DNA of 64,000 bases from Pluralibacter sp. UBA7423 (lineage in GTDB: Bacteria; Pseudomonadota; Gammaproteobacteria; Enterobacterales; Enterobacteriaceae), in contig DKMD01000015.1 of the NCBI GenBank assembly GCA_002470465.1, positions 1 to 64,000 on the forward strand, given 5' to 3'. Positions 27,174 to 36,437 of this stretch are shown here, one piece after another (within the stretch, counting starts at the first letter, position 1; each line of letters starts with the position of its first letter). The notes beneath the pieces were generated by a model that saw only the letters and a program-made list of their open reading frames with translations, did no database searches and was not told the DNA's origin. The position numbers and the translations under genes are program-made.

Positions 27174-27278
27174 CTATCGGGCGTTAAAGAAGTGAAAGTC
27201 GAAGCTATTGCGGTGGGCAAACATCATAATATGCGTTGTTCGCCGGATGTGCGGCATAATTCGGTTATTGTTTTCCAT
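27174..27278 (-). CDS. speFL: Ornithine-sensing leader peptide SpeFL
   Basis: This 34-residue leader peptide begins MENNNRIMPHIRRTTH and ends in NSFDFHFFNAR, almost identical to the E. coli SpeFL ornithine sensor. In that system a free ornithine molecule is trapped in the ribosome exit tunnel by the nascent peptide; the ribosome stalls, Rho loading is blocked and speF-potE is transcribed. The C-terminal FDFHFFNAR segment that forms the stalling core is fully conserved here. Differences from E. coli, as I remember it, are confined to the N-terminal half. Confidence 0.95.
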   Translation of the reverse strand: MENNNRIMPHIRRTTHIMMFAHRNSFDFHFFNAR

Positions 27279-27536
27279 AATAAATACCTTCATAAATGTG
27301 TGAAAGCGCAGGTAGTTTATCTGCAAACGAAAAGGATTCTGTGAAGGCGATCACCATTAAGTGAATAAAGCGGCAAGATATGCTGCTATTATCGGATGTT
27401 GTTGGGATTAAATGCTGATTTGTTTGTTTGTTGTAAATGGATTGTGTGTGTTTTATTCGTGAATATAATTTACGACGGAAATAATATCCAAATGGCGGAG
27501 TGAATCAGAGGGGAAATAAAGTTAGATGAGCGAATT
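27279..27536 (-). promoter_or_regulatory. speFL-speF promoter region
   Basis: This AT-rich gap lies between kdpE and speFL. No gene is visible. It should contain the speF promoter, which in E. coli is acid-induced, but I could not assign elements with confidence. Confidence 0.35.
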
Positions 27537-27564
27537 GATACCGTGAATAACTATTCACGGTATC
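27537..27564 (-). terminator. Hairpin downstream of kdpE
   Basis: A perfect inverted repeat, GATACCGTGAA with TTCACGGTATC, closes on TAACTA about 20 bases past the kdpE stop. The following T content on the minus strand is modest. Confidence 0.65.
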
Positions 27565-27584
27565 AGATAAAATAAGCAGAAAAA

Positions 27585-28262
27585 TTAAAGCATAAACCGG
27601 TACCCAATCCCGGTTTCAGTGAGAAGATGCTTTGGCCTTGCCGGGTCGGCCTCCAGCTTCTGGCGTAAATGCCCCATATATATCCGCAGATAGTGGCTGT
27701 GCTCCACGGCGTTTGGGCCCCAGACCTGGCCCAGCAGCTGGCGCTGGGTGAGCACTTTTCCGTGGTTGTTCAGCAGCACCGCCAGCAGGCGAAATTCGAT
27801 GGGCGTCAGGTGAATCTCTTCGCTGCCCCGCACTATGCGGCGATTAACCAGATCGACCTGAATATCAGCAAATGCAATCTCCGGCTGCTGCTGTTCCGCG
27901 CTACCGTGACGGCGCAGGGCGACGCGCAGTCGGGCCTGCAATTCGCCAATGCCGAACGGTTTGCTGAGATAGTCGTCTGCGCCCGCATCCAGTGCGGTGA
28001 TTTTGTCGGTTTCTTCAGCGCGGGCCGAAAGGACAATGACCGGCACCTGGCTCCACTGACGAAAATCACGGATGAACTCGATGCCGTCGCCGTCCGGCAA
28101 GCCTAAATCCAGAATGACCAGGTCCGGCTTGCGCGTGGCGGCCTCCAGCAGGCCGCGCTGTAGCGTTTCTGCCTCAAATACCCGCAGGCCGTCGCCCTCC
28201 AGCGCGCTGCGCAGAAAGCGGCGAATAGCCTGTTCATCTTCAACGATCAGTACGTTAATCAC
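27585..28262 (-). CDS. kdpE: Response regulator KdpE
   Basis: KdpE activates kdpFABC at low potassium or high ionic strength. It has 225 residues, as in E. coli. The receiver domain carries the phosphoacceptor Asp52 (VILDLGLPDGDG), acidic residues VEDE near 9 and Lys in YLSKPFG near 103. The C-terminal OmpR/PhoB winged helix spans about 130-222. It overlaps kdpD by 4 bases. The kdp order here is FABC-DE, the enterobacterial standard. Confidence 0.98.
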   Translation of the reverse strand: MINVLIVEDEQAIRRFLRSALEGDGLRVFEAETLQRGLLEAATRKPDLVILDLGLPDGDGIEFIRDFRQWSQVPVIVLSARAEETDKITALDAGADDYLSKPFGIGELQARLRVALRRHGSAEQQQPEIAFADIQVDLVNRRIVRGSEEIHLTPIEFRLLAVLLNNHGKVLTQRQLLGQVWGPNAVEHSHYLRIYMGHLRQKLEADPARPKHLLTETGIGYRFML

Positions 28263-30952
28263 AGTTCCTCGGGAAGTTCATCCAGTTCCGGGGGCGCGTC
28301 CAGTGGCAGCGTGATGACAAAGCTTGCCCCGCCTTCCGGGCGATTATGTGCGCTCAGCTCGCCGCCGTGCACGTCGACGATAGCCTGACAAATCGCCAGT
28401 CCGAGCCCGACGCCCGGAATGGCCGACTCTTTGTGGCCTCTGGAGAATTTAGCAAAGATTGCCTGTTCCTGACCAGCGGGGATACCAGGGCCAGAATCCC
28501 AGACCTCAAGCTGCAACAGTGCCGGTTGAGCCTTTGCGGAAATGCCGATGGTGGCGGAAGGGCCAGCATACTTCACCGCATTTTCCAGCAGATTGATCAG
28601 CACGCGTTCAAACAGGGAGCCGTCAACGTGAATCAGGGTGAGCGGGTTGCCAAGCGCCAGCTCGATATGACGACCGCCAAGCCCCATCTCGAGGGTACGG
28701 ATAGCGCTGCCGACGACTTCCTCCAGCGTGAGCCACTCCCGGCGCAGATTGAAGCCGCCGGACTGAATACGTGCCATATCCAGCAGGTTATTCACCAGGC
28801 GGGTAGTGTTGAGCACGTGCTGGCGAATTTCATTGGCCTGGGGGGCGTGCTTTGAACCTTCCGTCGCCAGGTCGAGAGTCAATATTTCTGCCTGGCCGAA
28901 CAGAACGGTGAGCGGCGTGCGCAGGTCGTGAGAAAGTGCCGCCAGCAGGGAGTTGCGGAGGCTTTCCCGTTCACTCGCCAGGCGGGATTGTTCTTCACTG
29001 GCGGTCAGCGCGAGACGCTCCAGGGCGCTGGCGACCAGCAGCGTACAGGTTTCCAGCAGGCGCTGCTGTTCGGGGATCATCAGCTGGCGCAGGTTGCCCG
29101 GTTCCACCACCACCACGCCGTGCGTTTTCTCAGCCGTTTTCAGCGGCAGGATCAGGTAAGGCACGCCGGGCAGCGTATCGGTGCCTGCGCCTGCGGGCTG
29201 GCCTTTATCGTAGCTCCAGCGCGCGATGGCCTCATCCCATGGCGTAATGCCATTACCGTCGGTCAGGCCGTGAAGATGGCCTTCGGCATTGGGCAACAGG
29301 ACCTGGCTACGGGCATGAAAGGTGGAATGAATAAATTGTTCGCTGGTGCGGGCAATATCCTGCTGCGTACGCCCGGTTGCCAGCGCCTTCGACATCTCAT
29401 ACAGATGCCGAGTGCGCTGTTCCCGATAGCGTGCCACGCGGGCCTGGTAGCGTACTCCGGCGGTCAGATTACCGATCACCAGCCCGACGGTCAGCATCAC
29501 GCCGAAGGTCAGGATGTACTGCACGTCAGACACGGCGAGCGTGCCGCGTGGGGCGACAAAGAACAGATCAAAGCTGATGACGTTGAGAATGGTCGCCAGC
29601 ACAGACGGCCAGCGCCCGTAAAACAGCGCCACGATAACCACACCCAGCAGGTAGATCATCACCAGGTTAGCGGCTTCAAACGCCATCATGAAATGGCTGG
29701 CGAAAAGGGTGATGAAAGCACAGAGCGCTACGGCAACGACGCAGCCGCGAAGCTGTACGCGCCAACGGTCTAACCACGGACGGCTGTCCGTGCTGCGGGC
29801 AGTGTTGCCGGTTGCATTCTCTTCCAGCGCGACGATCACCAGATCGAGATCCGGGGCGCGGCGGGCGAGCCTGTCGGCAAAGGATTCACGACTCCACCAG
29901 CGGCGCTGGCTGCGGCGGCCAATAATGATTTTGCCGAGGTTGTGTTCGCGGGCATAGCGCAGAATGGCTTTGTCTTCTGCCGGGTCGGAGAGAGTGGCGG
30001 TTTCTGCGCCTAATTCCTGAGCCAGACGTAAAGCCGACAGAATATTGCGCCGTTGGTTTTCAGGCAAACGGTGAAGACCGGGCGTTTCGACATACACTGC
30101 GTGCCAGGCCGTGCCGAATTTGGCGGCCAGACGCGCAGCGGTGCGAACCAGTTTTTCATTCCCGCCGCTATGCCCGACGCACAGCAGAATGGCATCACGG
30201 GTATGCCAGACTTTTTCCTCGCCCTGGCGATCGCGCCAGGCGCGCATCTGATTGTCCACGCGGTCAGCTGTCCGTCTCAGCGCCAGTTCACGCAGGGCGA
30301 TCAGGTTGCCTTTACGGAAGAAGTGCTCAATCGCCCGTTCGGCCTGACCTGCGATGTACACCTTGCCTTCATGGAGGCGCTGACGCAGATCATCCGGCGG
30401 CAGGTCGACCAGCACCACTTCGTCGGCAGAATCGAAAAAGGGATCGGGAACGGTTTCACGCACCTTAATACCGGTGACGCCGCTCACCACGTCATTCAGG
30501 CTTTCGAGATGCTGAACGTTAACGGTGGTGAACACGTCGATCCCGGCTTCGAGCAGTTCGTCCACGTCCTGCCAGCGTTTGGGATGACGCGAGCCTGGCG
30601 CATTGGTATGAGCCAGCTCGTCCATCAGAATTAAGGCTGGTCGACGGGCGAGGGCGGCATCAAGATCGAACTCTTCGATCTGCCTGCCGCGAGAGTGAAT
30701 GCGTTTTCGCGGTTGGGTGGCGAGGCCGTTAAGCTGGGCGGCGGTTTCCTGCCGACCGTGGGTTTCCACCACGCCAACCAGGATATCGAGCCCCTGCGCC
30801 CGCAAGCGCTGCGCCTCGCTGAGCATAGCGTAGGTTTTCCCGACGCCCGCGCAGGCGCCGAAAAAGACTTTCAGTTTACCCCGATGCCAGCCGGCAGATT
30901 GCTCCAGCAGGCGGTCGGGGTCCGGGCGCAAGGGCTCGTCGGTCATGCTCAA
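28259..30952 (-). CDS. kdpD: Sensor histidine kinase KdpD
   Basis: KdpD is an inner-membrane kinase/phosphatase that senses potassium limitation and phosphorylates KdpE. It has 897 residues against 894 in E. coli. The N-terminal KdpD domain has a Walker A-like GACAGVGKT near residue 33, followed by a universal-stress-type domain (about 250-370), four membrane helices (about 400-500), a GAF-like domain, HisKA with the phosphoacceptor His in ALSHDLRTPLT (about 676), and the HATPase domain with DSGPGIP. It starts 3 bases past kdpC. Confidence 0.98.
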   Translation of the reverse strand: MSMTDEPLRPDPDRLLEQSAGWHRGKLKVFFGACAGVGKTYAMLSEAQRLRAQGLDILVGVVETHGRQETAAQLNGLATQPRKRIHSRGRQIEEFDLDAALARRPALILMDELAHTNAPGSRHPKRWQDVDELLEAGIDVFTTVNVQHLESLNDVVSGVTGIKVRETVPDPFFDSADEVVLVDLPPDDLRQRLHEGKVYIAGQAERAIEHFFRKGNLIALRELALRRTADRVDNQMRAWRDRQGEEKVWHTRDAILLCVGHSGGNEKLVRTAARLAAKFGTAWHAVYVETPGLHRLPENQRRNILSALRLAQELGAETATLSDPAEDKAILRYAREHNLGKIIIGRRSQRRWWSRESFADRLARRAPDLDLVIVALEENATGNTARSTDSRPWLDRWRVQLRGCVVAVALCAFITLFASHFMMAFEAANLVMIYLLGVVIVALFYGRWPSVLATILNVISFDLFFVAPRGTLAVSDVQYILTFGVMLTVGLVIGNLTAGVRYQARVARYREQRTRHLYEMSKALATGRTQQDIARTSEQFIHSTFHARSQVLLPNAEGHLHGLTDGNGITPWDEAIARWSYDKGQPAGAGTDTLPGVPYLILPLKTAEKTHGVVVVEPGNLRQLMIPEQQRLLETCTLLVASALERLALTASEEQSRLASERESLRNSLLAALSHDLRTPLTVLFGQAEILTLDLATEGSKHAPQANEIRQHVLNTTRLVNNLLDMARIQSGGFNLRREWLTLEEVVGSAIRTLEMGLGGRHIELALGNPLTLIHVDGSLFERVLINLLENAVKYAGPSATIGISAKAQPALLQLEVWDSGPGIPAGQEQAIFAKFSRGHKESAIPGVGLGLAICQAIVDVHGGELSAHNRPEGGASFVITLPLDAPPELDELPEEL

Positions 30953-30955
30953 TCC

Positions 30956-31531
30956 TTAGGGTTGGTTCAGGCCATCCAGCGCCATATTCAGTTCAACAAT
31001 GTTCACCACGGGCTGACCGATAAAGTTCACCAGAGGCTGCTGCGTGCGCTCTTCGACCAGCTTCGTCAGCGCTTCGACGGAGAGGTTTCGTGCCTTCGCC
31101 ACGCGCGGAATTTGCCAGATGACGGACTGCGGCGTGAGGCTGTAATCCAGCCCGCTCGCGGAGGTGGTCACCAGTTCGACGGGCACTTTTGCGTCAGCCT
31201 GCGGATTCTCCTCACGCAGCTGCGCCACGCGTGCGGCCACCGCTTTATCCAGCTCGGGATTGCTGCCCGCCAGATTGCTGCCGCCGGACGCTTCTGGATT
31301 ATAGGGGCTATTGGCGGTGGCGGAAGGGCGGCCGTGAAAATAACCTGGGGCAGAAAACGGCTGACCAATCAGGCGCGAACCGCGTATCTCATTACTCTGC
31401 AAAATCAGTGAGCCATTCGCCTGGTCGTGAAACCACCATTGTCCGAGCGCCGTCGTCAATAGCGGATAAACGCCGCCGGTTATCAGGGTCAGAAAGATCA
31501 GCACGACCAGAGCAGGGCGTAAAGTTGCCAT
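30956..31531 (-). CDS. kdpC: K+-transporting ATPase subunit KdpC
   Basis: KdpC is the small single-span subunit of the KdpFABC potassium pump, needed for assembly and high affinity. It has 191 residues against 190 in E. coli. One N-terminal membrane helix (about 8-30, [20 protein letters not shown]) precedes a periplasmic domain with the conserved [12 protein letters not shown] segment near residue 130. It lies between kdpB and kdpD with short gaps. Confidence 0.97.
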   Translation of the reverse strand: MATLRPALVVLIFLTLITGGVYPLLTTALGQWWFHDQANGSLILQSNEIRGSRLIGQPFSAPGYFHGRPSATANSPYNPEASGGSNLAGSNPELDKAVAARVAQLREENPQADAKVPVELVTTSASGLDYSLTPQSVIWQIPRVAKARNLSVEALTKLVEERTQQPLVNFIGQPVVNIVELNMALDGLNQP

Positions 31532-31543
31532 GTTTATTTCCTC

Positions 31544-33592
31544 TTAAACCAGACCGAACAGCGTCAGCAGAAGGTCAATCACTTTAATGCCGATGAACGG
31601 CACCAGCAGGCCACCGAGGCCATAAATCCACAGGTTGCGACGCAGCATTGCCGCTGCCGACAGCGGTTTATAGCTCACGCCCTTCAGCGCCAGCGGGATC
31701 AGAAACACGATGATCAGGGCATTGAAGATCACCGCGCTCAGGATCGCCGAGGCAGGGGAGTGCAGGTGCATTACGTTAAGCGCATTAAGCTGTGGATAGG
31801 TGGCAGCAAAGGCTGCCGGGATAATGGCGAAATACTTCGCCACGTCGTTGGAAATACTGAAGGTGGTCAGCGAGCCGCGGGTCATCAGCATCTGTTTGCC
31901 AATATGCACCACCTCAATCAGCTTGGTCGGGTTGGAGTCGAGGTCGACCATGTTTCCTGCTTCTTTCGCCGCCTGGGTGCCCGAGTTCATTGCGACCGCC
32001 ACGTCGGCCTGCGCCAGCGCGGGCGCATCGTTGGTGCCGTCTCCTGTCATTGCGACCAGGCGACCTTCAGCCTGGTACTGACGAATCAGCGCCAGCTTGG
32101 CTTCTGGCGTGGCTTCCGCAAGGAAATCATCCACGCCCGCCTCAGCGGCAATGGCGGCGGCGGTCAGGCGGTTGTCACCGGTGATCATGACCGTTTTGAT
32201 GCCCATCTTGCGCAACTGGGCGAAGCGCTCTTTGATACCGCCTTTGACGATATCCTTCAGGGCAATGACGCCCAGCACCGTTGCACCTTCAACCACGACA
32301 AGCGGCGTTCCGCCCAGGCGTGCTACGCTTTCGACCAGCGCATCTACCTGCGCAGGGAAGTGGCCGTTATTGGCCTCTACGTGGCGACGAATCGCATCGA
32401 CAGAACCTTTACGGATGGAGCGATCGTGGATGTTGATGCCGCTCATGCGAGTCTGGGCGGTGAACGGTACGAACGTCGCCTGCAGCTCCTGAACGTCGCG
32501 AACGCGGAGGTTGAAACGCTGCTTGGCCAGAATCACAATGCTGCGACCTTCCGGCGTTTCATCCGCCAGTGACGCCAGCTGGGCGGCATCCGCCAGCGTT
32601 TTCTCATCCACGCCAGGGGCAGGTAAAAACTCAGATGCCTGACGGTTGCCGAGGGTGATGGTGCCGGTTTTATCGAGCAGCAGCACGTCGATATCGCCCG
32701 CCGCTTCCACGGCGCGTCCGCTGGTGGCAATCACGTTGGCACCGAGCATCCGGCTCATTCCGGCCACGCCGATGGCGGACAGCAGGCCGCCAATGGTGGT
32801 TGGGATCAGGCATACCAGCAGCGCCACCAGTACCGTAACGCTGACCGCTGCGCCGCCATAGGCGGAGAATGGCCACAGCGTAGCGGTTGCCAGCAGGAAC
32901 ACGATGGTCAGCGCGACCAGCAGAATGGTCAGGGCGATTTCGTTGGGGGTTTTACGACGCTGTGCGCCTTCCACCATCGCAATCATCCTGTCGAGGAAGG
33001 TTTCGCCCGGGTTGACGCTGCACTGGATAACCAGCCAGTCGGAGAGAATGCGCGTCCCGCCGGTGACCGAGGCGAAATCACCGCCGGATTCGCGAATAAC
33101 CGGGGCGGACTCCCCGGTGATCGCGCTTTCATCGACGGAGGCACCGCCTTCAATCACTTCGCCATCGCAAGGGATAATATCGCCCGCTTCCACCAGGACG
33201 ATGTCGCCTTTGCGCAGATCGTCTGCCGGAACATGATCCACCTGCGAGCCATATTTGGGCTCGCGCAGCTTGCGGGCGAAGGTGGTCTTTTGGATCCCTT
33301 TCAGGCTGTTGGCCTGGGCTTTACTGCGACCTTCCGCCAGCGCTTCGGCAAAGTTGGCGAACAGCACGGTAAACCAAAGCCAGACGCTGACTGCGGCGGT
33401 GAAGCCCGCGCTGCCGGGCAGTTTCCCTATCGCCATCGCCACGGCGAGCAGGGTGGTCAGCACGCTGCCCAGCCAGACGATAAACATCACCGGGTTGTGC
33501 CACTGAACGGCTGGACTCAGTTTTTTCACGGCATCCAGCAGGGCCGGGCGAACCAGGGCCGGTTCAAAAATTGCCGTTTGCTTGCGACTCAT
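31544..33592 (-). CDS. kdpB: K+-transporting P-type ATPase subunit KdpB
   Basis: KdpB is the catalytic subunit that hydrolyses ATP. Its 682 residues equal E. coli KdpB. P-type ATPase motifs are in place: TGES near residue 159, the phosphorylated Asp in [13 protein letters not shown] (about 307), the nucleotide-domain KGSVDAI near 395 and the hinge [13 protein letters not shown] near 515. About seven membrane helices are present. The gene is 20 bases past kdpA. Confidence 0.98.
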   Translation of the reverse strand: MSRKQTAIFEPALVRPALLDAVKKLSPAVQWHNPVMFIVWLGSVLTTLLAVAMAIGKLPGSAGFTAAVSVWLWFTVLFANFAEALAEGRSKAQANSLKGIQKTTFARKLREPKYGSQVDHVPADDLRKGDIVLVEAGDIIPCDGEVIEGGASVDESAITGESAPVIRESGGDFASVTGGTRILSDWLVIQCSVNPGETFLDRMIAMVEGAQRRKTPNEIALTILLVALTIVFLLATATLWPFSAYGGAAVSVTVLVALLVCLIPTTIGGLLSAIGVAGMSRMLGANVIATSGRAVEAAGDIDVLLLDKTGTITLGNRQASEFLPAPGVDEKTLADAAQLASLADETPEGRSIVILAKQRFNLRVRDVQELQATFVPFTAQTRMSGINIHDRSIRKGSVDAIRRHVEANNGHFPAQVDALVESVARLGGTPLVVVEGATVLGVIALKDIVKGGIKERFAQLRKMGIKTVMITGDNRLTAAAIAAEAGVDDFLAEATPEAKLALIRQYQAEGRLVAMTGDGTNDAPALAQADVAVAMNSGTQAAKEAGNMVDLDSNPTKLIEVVHIGKQMLMTRGSLTTFSISNDVAKYFAIIPAAFAATYPQLNALNVMHLHSPASAILSAVIFNALIIVFLIPLALKGVSYKPLSAAAMLRRNLWIYGLGGLLVPFIGIKVIDLLLTLFGLV

Positions 33593-33612
33593 AAAACGTG
33601 TCTCCAGCGTGC

Positions 33613-35292
33613 TTATAAAGAAGAGAGATGTTCTGCGACCGGGCCTAACGCCAGGGCAGGAATAAAGGTCAGGGCGCCGACTAAAATCACGGTACCAATC
33701 AGCAGGCCGACGAACAGCGGGCCACAGGTCGGCAGCGTGCCGGGGCTGGCGGGCTGAATTTTCTTGCTGACTAATGAACCGGCAATCGCCATGACCGGAA
33801 TAATTACGCCAAAGCGGCCGACGAACATGCTGAACGCCAGCAGGCAGTTCCAGAACGGCGTGTTAGCGCTCAGGCCCGCAAAGGCGCTGCCGTTGTTGTT
33901 GGCGGCAGACGAGACGGCGTAAAGCACTTCGCTAAAGCCGTGAATACCCGGGTTGAACATCCCGGCGCGTCCGGCTTCGGTCATCATGGCGAGCGCCGTG
34001 CCGAGCAGCACCAGGGCTGGGGTGATGAGGATCGCCAGCGCCGTCATTTTCATTTCACGCACATCGATTTTTTTACCGAGATACTCCGGCGTACGGCCAA
34101 TCATCAGCCCGGCGATAAACACCGCCAGCAGAACGAACAGCAGCATGCCATACAGCCCTGAACCCACGCCGCCGAACACGACTTCACCAATCTGCATCAG
34201 CCACATCGGCACCATGCCGCCAAGCGCGGTGAAGGAGTCATGCATTGCGTTAACCGCACCGCAGGAGGCTGCCGTGGTGATGACTGCAAACAGGCTGCTT
34301 TGCAGGATGCCGAAACGGCTCTCTTTGCCCTCCATATTGGCCGCGCTGTCAGCGCCCAGGCTCAGGAAATGCGGGTTGCCTTTGAGCTCAGCCCACATCA
34401 CCACCACCACGCAAACCACAAAAATTACCGACATCGCCCACAAAATGGCGCGGCCCTGACGTTTGTCGTTCACCGCCTCACCGAAGGCGAAACAGAGCGC
34501 TGCGGGGATGAGGAAAATCGCCAGCATTTGCACGGCGTTGGTTAAGGCAGTCGGGTTTTCAAACGGATGGCTGGAGTTGGCGTTAAAGAAACCGCCGCCG
34601 TTGGTGCCGAGCATTTTGATCGCTTCCTGAGAGGCGACAGGCCCCATCGGCAGCAACCCTTTCGCGCCCTCAAGTGAGGTGAAATGCTGATACGGCAGGA
34701 AGTTTTGCAATGTGCCCTGCTGGATCATAAACAGCGCAATCAGTAAGGAAAGCGGCAGCAGGATCCACAGCGTCACGCGGACGATGTCCATCCAGGCGTT
34801 GCCGAGTTTGTCGGTGCTGTGGCGGGCGAATCCGCGGATCAAGGCGAACACGACGGCGATCCCGGTAGCAGCTGAGAGGAAGTTCTGCGCCGCAAGTCCG
34901 CTCATTTGGCTGAAGTAGCTCAGGGTGCTTTCGCCGCTGTAGGCCTGCCAGTTGGTATTTGAAACAAAGCTGATGGCCGTGTTCATCGCCAGATCCCACG
35001 ACAGACCGGGGAGTTTCTGCGGATTTAGCGGAAGCGAACCTTGCAACATTAGCATCGCAAACAGCAGGAAGAAGCCTGCAATGTTGAGCCACAAAATGGC
35101 AACCAGGTACTGCCGCCAGTTCATCTCTTGCGAAGAGATGCCCAGTATCCGCCAGAGGCCTTTTTCAACGGTGACGGTGCCAGGAAGAGAGGTGTTAGCG
35201 ATAAGCATCGCCAGAAGCGAGCCCAGTGGTTTTGCCAGAAGGAAAAGCACCAGTAAAAAACTGGCTATCAGTAAAAAAGCCTGCGCAGCCAT
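33613..35292 (-). CDS. kdpA: K+-transporting ATPase subunit KdpA
   Basis: KdpA is the potassium-selective channel-like subunit. The start [12 protein letters not shown] gives 559 residues (557 in E. coli). A longer frame upstream only reads through kdpF in another phase and is rejected. Ten membrane helices and the four selectivity-filter loops are visible, for example [36 protein letters not shown] and [14 protein letters not shown]. The ATG overlaps the kdpF stop by one base, so translation is coupled. Confidence 0.98.
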   Translation of the reverse strand: MAAQAFLLIASFLLVLFLLAKPLGSLLAMLIANTSLPGTVTVEKGLWRILGISSQEMNWRQYLVAILWLNIAGFFLLFAMLMLQGSLPLNPQKLPGLSWDLAMNTAISFVSNTNWQAYSGESTLSYFSQMSGLAAQNFLSAATGIAVVFALIRGFARHSTDKLGNAWMDIVRVTLWILLPLSLLIALFMIQQGTLQNFLPYQHFTSLEGAKGLLPMGPVASQEAIKMLGTNGGGFFNANSSHPFENPTALTNAVQMLAIFLIPAALCFAFGEAVNDKRQGRAILWAMSVIFVVCVVVVMWAELKGNPHFLSLGADSAANMEGKESRFGILQSSLFAVITTAASCGAVNAMHDSFTALGGMVPMWLMQIGEVVFGGVGSGLYGMLLFVLLAVFIAGLMIGRTPEYLGKKIDVREMKMTALAILITPALVLLGTALAMMTEAGRAGMFNPGIHGFSEVLYAVSSAANNNGSAFAGLSANTPFWNCLLAFSMFVGRFGVIIPVMAIAGSLVSKKIQPASPGTLPTCGPLFVGLLIGTVILVGALTFIPALALGPVAEHLSSL

Positions 35293-35381
35293 CAGAAAGC
35301 CTCCGCATTGATCAGGGCATAAACCAGATAGCCCAGTAACAGGAAAACCAGCACGATGCCGGTTAGCACGCCTGCACTCAC
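35292..35381 (-). CDS. kdpF: K+-transporting ATPase subunit KdpF
   Basis: KdpF is a 29-residue single-helix subunit that stabilises the KdpABC complex. It starts at GTG, 5 bases after GGAGG, and ends [16 protein letters not shown], essentially the E. coli sequence. Its TGA shares one base with the kdpA ATG (TGATG). It is the first gene of the operon. Confidence 0.96.
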   Translation of the reverse strand: MSAGVLTGIVLVFLLLGYLVYALINAEAF

Positions 35382-35682
35382 AGTCCACCTCCAGGTGTTT
35401 AATGATGTGCAGCAACGGTAGGTTTTTCGATGCAAAGATTTCGCAAAAAACGAAAGGCGGAGTGTAAAAAAAATATAAAAATGGGTTAAAGCCATTAATT
35501 AACTAATGGTTAGTATTAATTTAACTTTTATGTAACCAAGTTACGATTAAGAGTGTAAATAAGCACTAAACGGCCTAAAAAAAGTGGTCTGATGAGTAGT
35601 AAAATTACACGCAGAACGGTATTCTTTTAAGCAGATCACATTTACCGGCCTCGATTGCCGGCCATGAAAGGGGAGAGAGATT
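35382..35682. promoter_or_regulatory. Divergent kdpF/ybfA control region
   Basis: This 300-base AT-rich spacer separates kdpFABCDE from ybfA. On the minus strand a long T-run block (35465-35480 region) resembles the T-rich KdpE operator described upstream of E. coli kdpF. A short inverted repeat, CCATTA (35492-35497) with TAATGG (35504-35509), lies next to it. No gene is visible in the spacer. Confidence 0.5.
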
Positions 35683-35883
35683 ATGTACAAAGAGTTTCCT
35701 GCACATGTTGTATTGATGCGTCGAGCTTTCGCCGTTGTGGCGGGCATTGTGGCACTGCCAGTGATGCTGTTCTGGAAAGATCGCGGGCGTTTTTACAGCT
35801 ACCTGCACCGCGTCTGGTCGAAAACCAGTGAAAAACCGGTGTGGATGGATCAGGCAGAGAAAGCGACCTGCGATTTCTACTAA
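35683..35883 (+). CDS. ybfA: YbfA family small membrane protein
   Basis: This 66-residue protein has one probable membrane helix (about 12-32, [19 protein letters not shown]). Its C-terminal half, [14 protein letters not shown] and [12 protein letters not shown], is nearly identical to E. coli YbfA. A GGGGAG ribosome site lies 8 bases before the ATG. The function is unknown. Divergence from kdpF and shared control region suggest a link to potassium or envelope stress, but this is inference from position. Confidence 0.9.
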   Translation: MYKEFPAHVVLMRRAFAVVAGIVALPVMLFWKDRGRFYSYLHRVWSKTSEKPVWMDQAEKATCDFY

Positions 35884-35908
35884 GCCAGAAGCCGATTTCT
35901 GAACATAA

Positions 35909-35943
35909 AAAAACCGCCAAGGTTAAACGTGGCGGTTTTTTTT
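35909..35943 (+). terminator. ybfA terminator
   Basis: AAAAACCGCCA pairs with TGGCGGTTTTT around a 10-base loop, followed by a run of T (eight in total). The A-run on the other arm could serve minus-strand transcripts too. Confidence 0.9.
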
Positions 35944-35980
35944 ATGCCCTCAGGATTCGCGGTCCGTTGGGAATACTTTT

Positions 35981-36192
35981 AGTTCCTACCCAGGAGGTTC
36001 GATTTTGGGCTTCTTTGAAAAGCTCGTCAAGGCATGCCATCTTGATATATTCCTAAACTACCTTGTCCAGCCTTATCTGTGGTGGGAAAAGCATTATGAT
36101 AGCGATGGCCCTTCCCGCTGTCTCGCAAACAGGCACCGGTTTCAGGGAAGGTGTTTTTGTGACCGCAAAGTTCCTACCCGGGACGGGAACTT
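35981..36192 (+). repeat. Direct repeat AGTTCCTACCC with attached inverted repeat
   Basis: The 11-base sequence AGTTCCTACCC occurs at 35981-35991 and again at 36169-36179. The second copy is the left arm of an inverted repeat AAGTTCC (36168-36174) / GGAACTT (36186-36192). The first copy is preceded by GGGAATACTTTT, so a smaller GGAA/TTCC hairpin is possible there. Repeats of this kind often mark RNA control elements. Confidence 0.6.
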
Positions 36193-36220
36193 GTATTCAC
36201 CGGATTGTCACCGGTGGTAA
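36005..36220 (+). CDS. Small hypothetical protein (TTG start)
   Basis: This 71-codon frame starts at TTG, 7 bases after a perfect AGGAGG. The product begins MGFFEKLVKACHLDIFLNYL and its second half is rich in Cys, Arg and His (RCFCDRK, SPDCHRW). I do not recognise it. Its stop codon falls exactly on the 5' arm of a hairpin that covers the start of the next small frame. A second frame (36096-36254) is open over the same bases, so one of the two may be a shadow. The strong ribosome site favours this one. Expression is unproven. Confidence 0.35.
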   Translation: MGFFEKLVKACHLDIFLNYLVQPYLWWEKHYDSDGPSRCLANRHRFQGRCFCDRKVPTRDGNLYSPDCHRW

Positions 36221-36252
36221 TGCGGTGAAGCGGCCCTTTGCAAGGACCGCAT
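36220..36252 (+). promoter_or_regulatory. Hairpin sequestering the start of the 36-codon frame
   Basis: ATGCGGT (36220-36226) pairs perfectly with ACCGCAT (36246-36252), the latter including the first two bases of the ATG at 36251. The loop holds the candidate ribosome site AAGGA (36242-36246). Translation of the upstream frame ending at 36220 would be expected to disturb it. Confidence 0.5.
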
Positions 36253-36361
36253 GATGAAACGCTATCTTTGCGTAGTGTTCATTGTTACTGGCACGTTGAT
36301 GCTCACGGCAGACCAACAACTCGTTCAGGTTGTGTCGTCAGATTACGCGCTGGTCAAGTAG
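36251..36361 (+). CDS. Small hydrophobic peptide, 36 residues
   Basis: The peptide starts MMKRYLCVVFIVTGTLML, a short basic head followed by a hydrophobic stretch, then a polar tail ending DYALVK. AAGGA lies 4 bases before the first ATG, and a second ATG follows at once. An intrinsic terminator begins 6 bases past the stop, so it looks like the last cistron of a short transcript. Size and layout resemble type I toxins or secreted/membrane microproteins, but I could not match it to the Hok, Ldr, Ibs or TisB families. Function unknown. Confidence 0.4.
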   Translation: MMKRYLCVVFIVTGTLMLTADQQLVQVVSSDYALVK

Positions 36362-36366
36362 CTTCC

Positions 36367-36390
36367 AGGCCGCCTCGTGCGGCCTTTTTT
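36367..36390 (+). terminator. Terminator of the small-frame locus
   Basis: AGGCCGC pairs perfectly with GCGGCCT around CTCGT, followed by six T. It isolates the small frames from ybgA downstream. Confidence 0.9.
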
Positions 36391-36437
36391 ACATTCTGGC
36401 GTCTACACTTTATCTATATGCCTGAAAGGAGTGTTGT

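Noticed and set aside
36096..36254. 52-codon frame overlapping the 71-codon frame as a separate gene
   Set aside because: Its ribosome site is weaker and it shares bases with the better-supported frame. It is kept as an observation, not annotated as a CDS.
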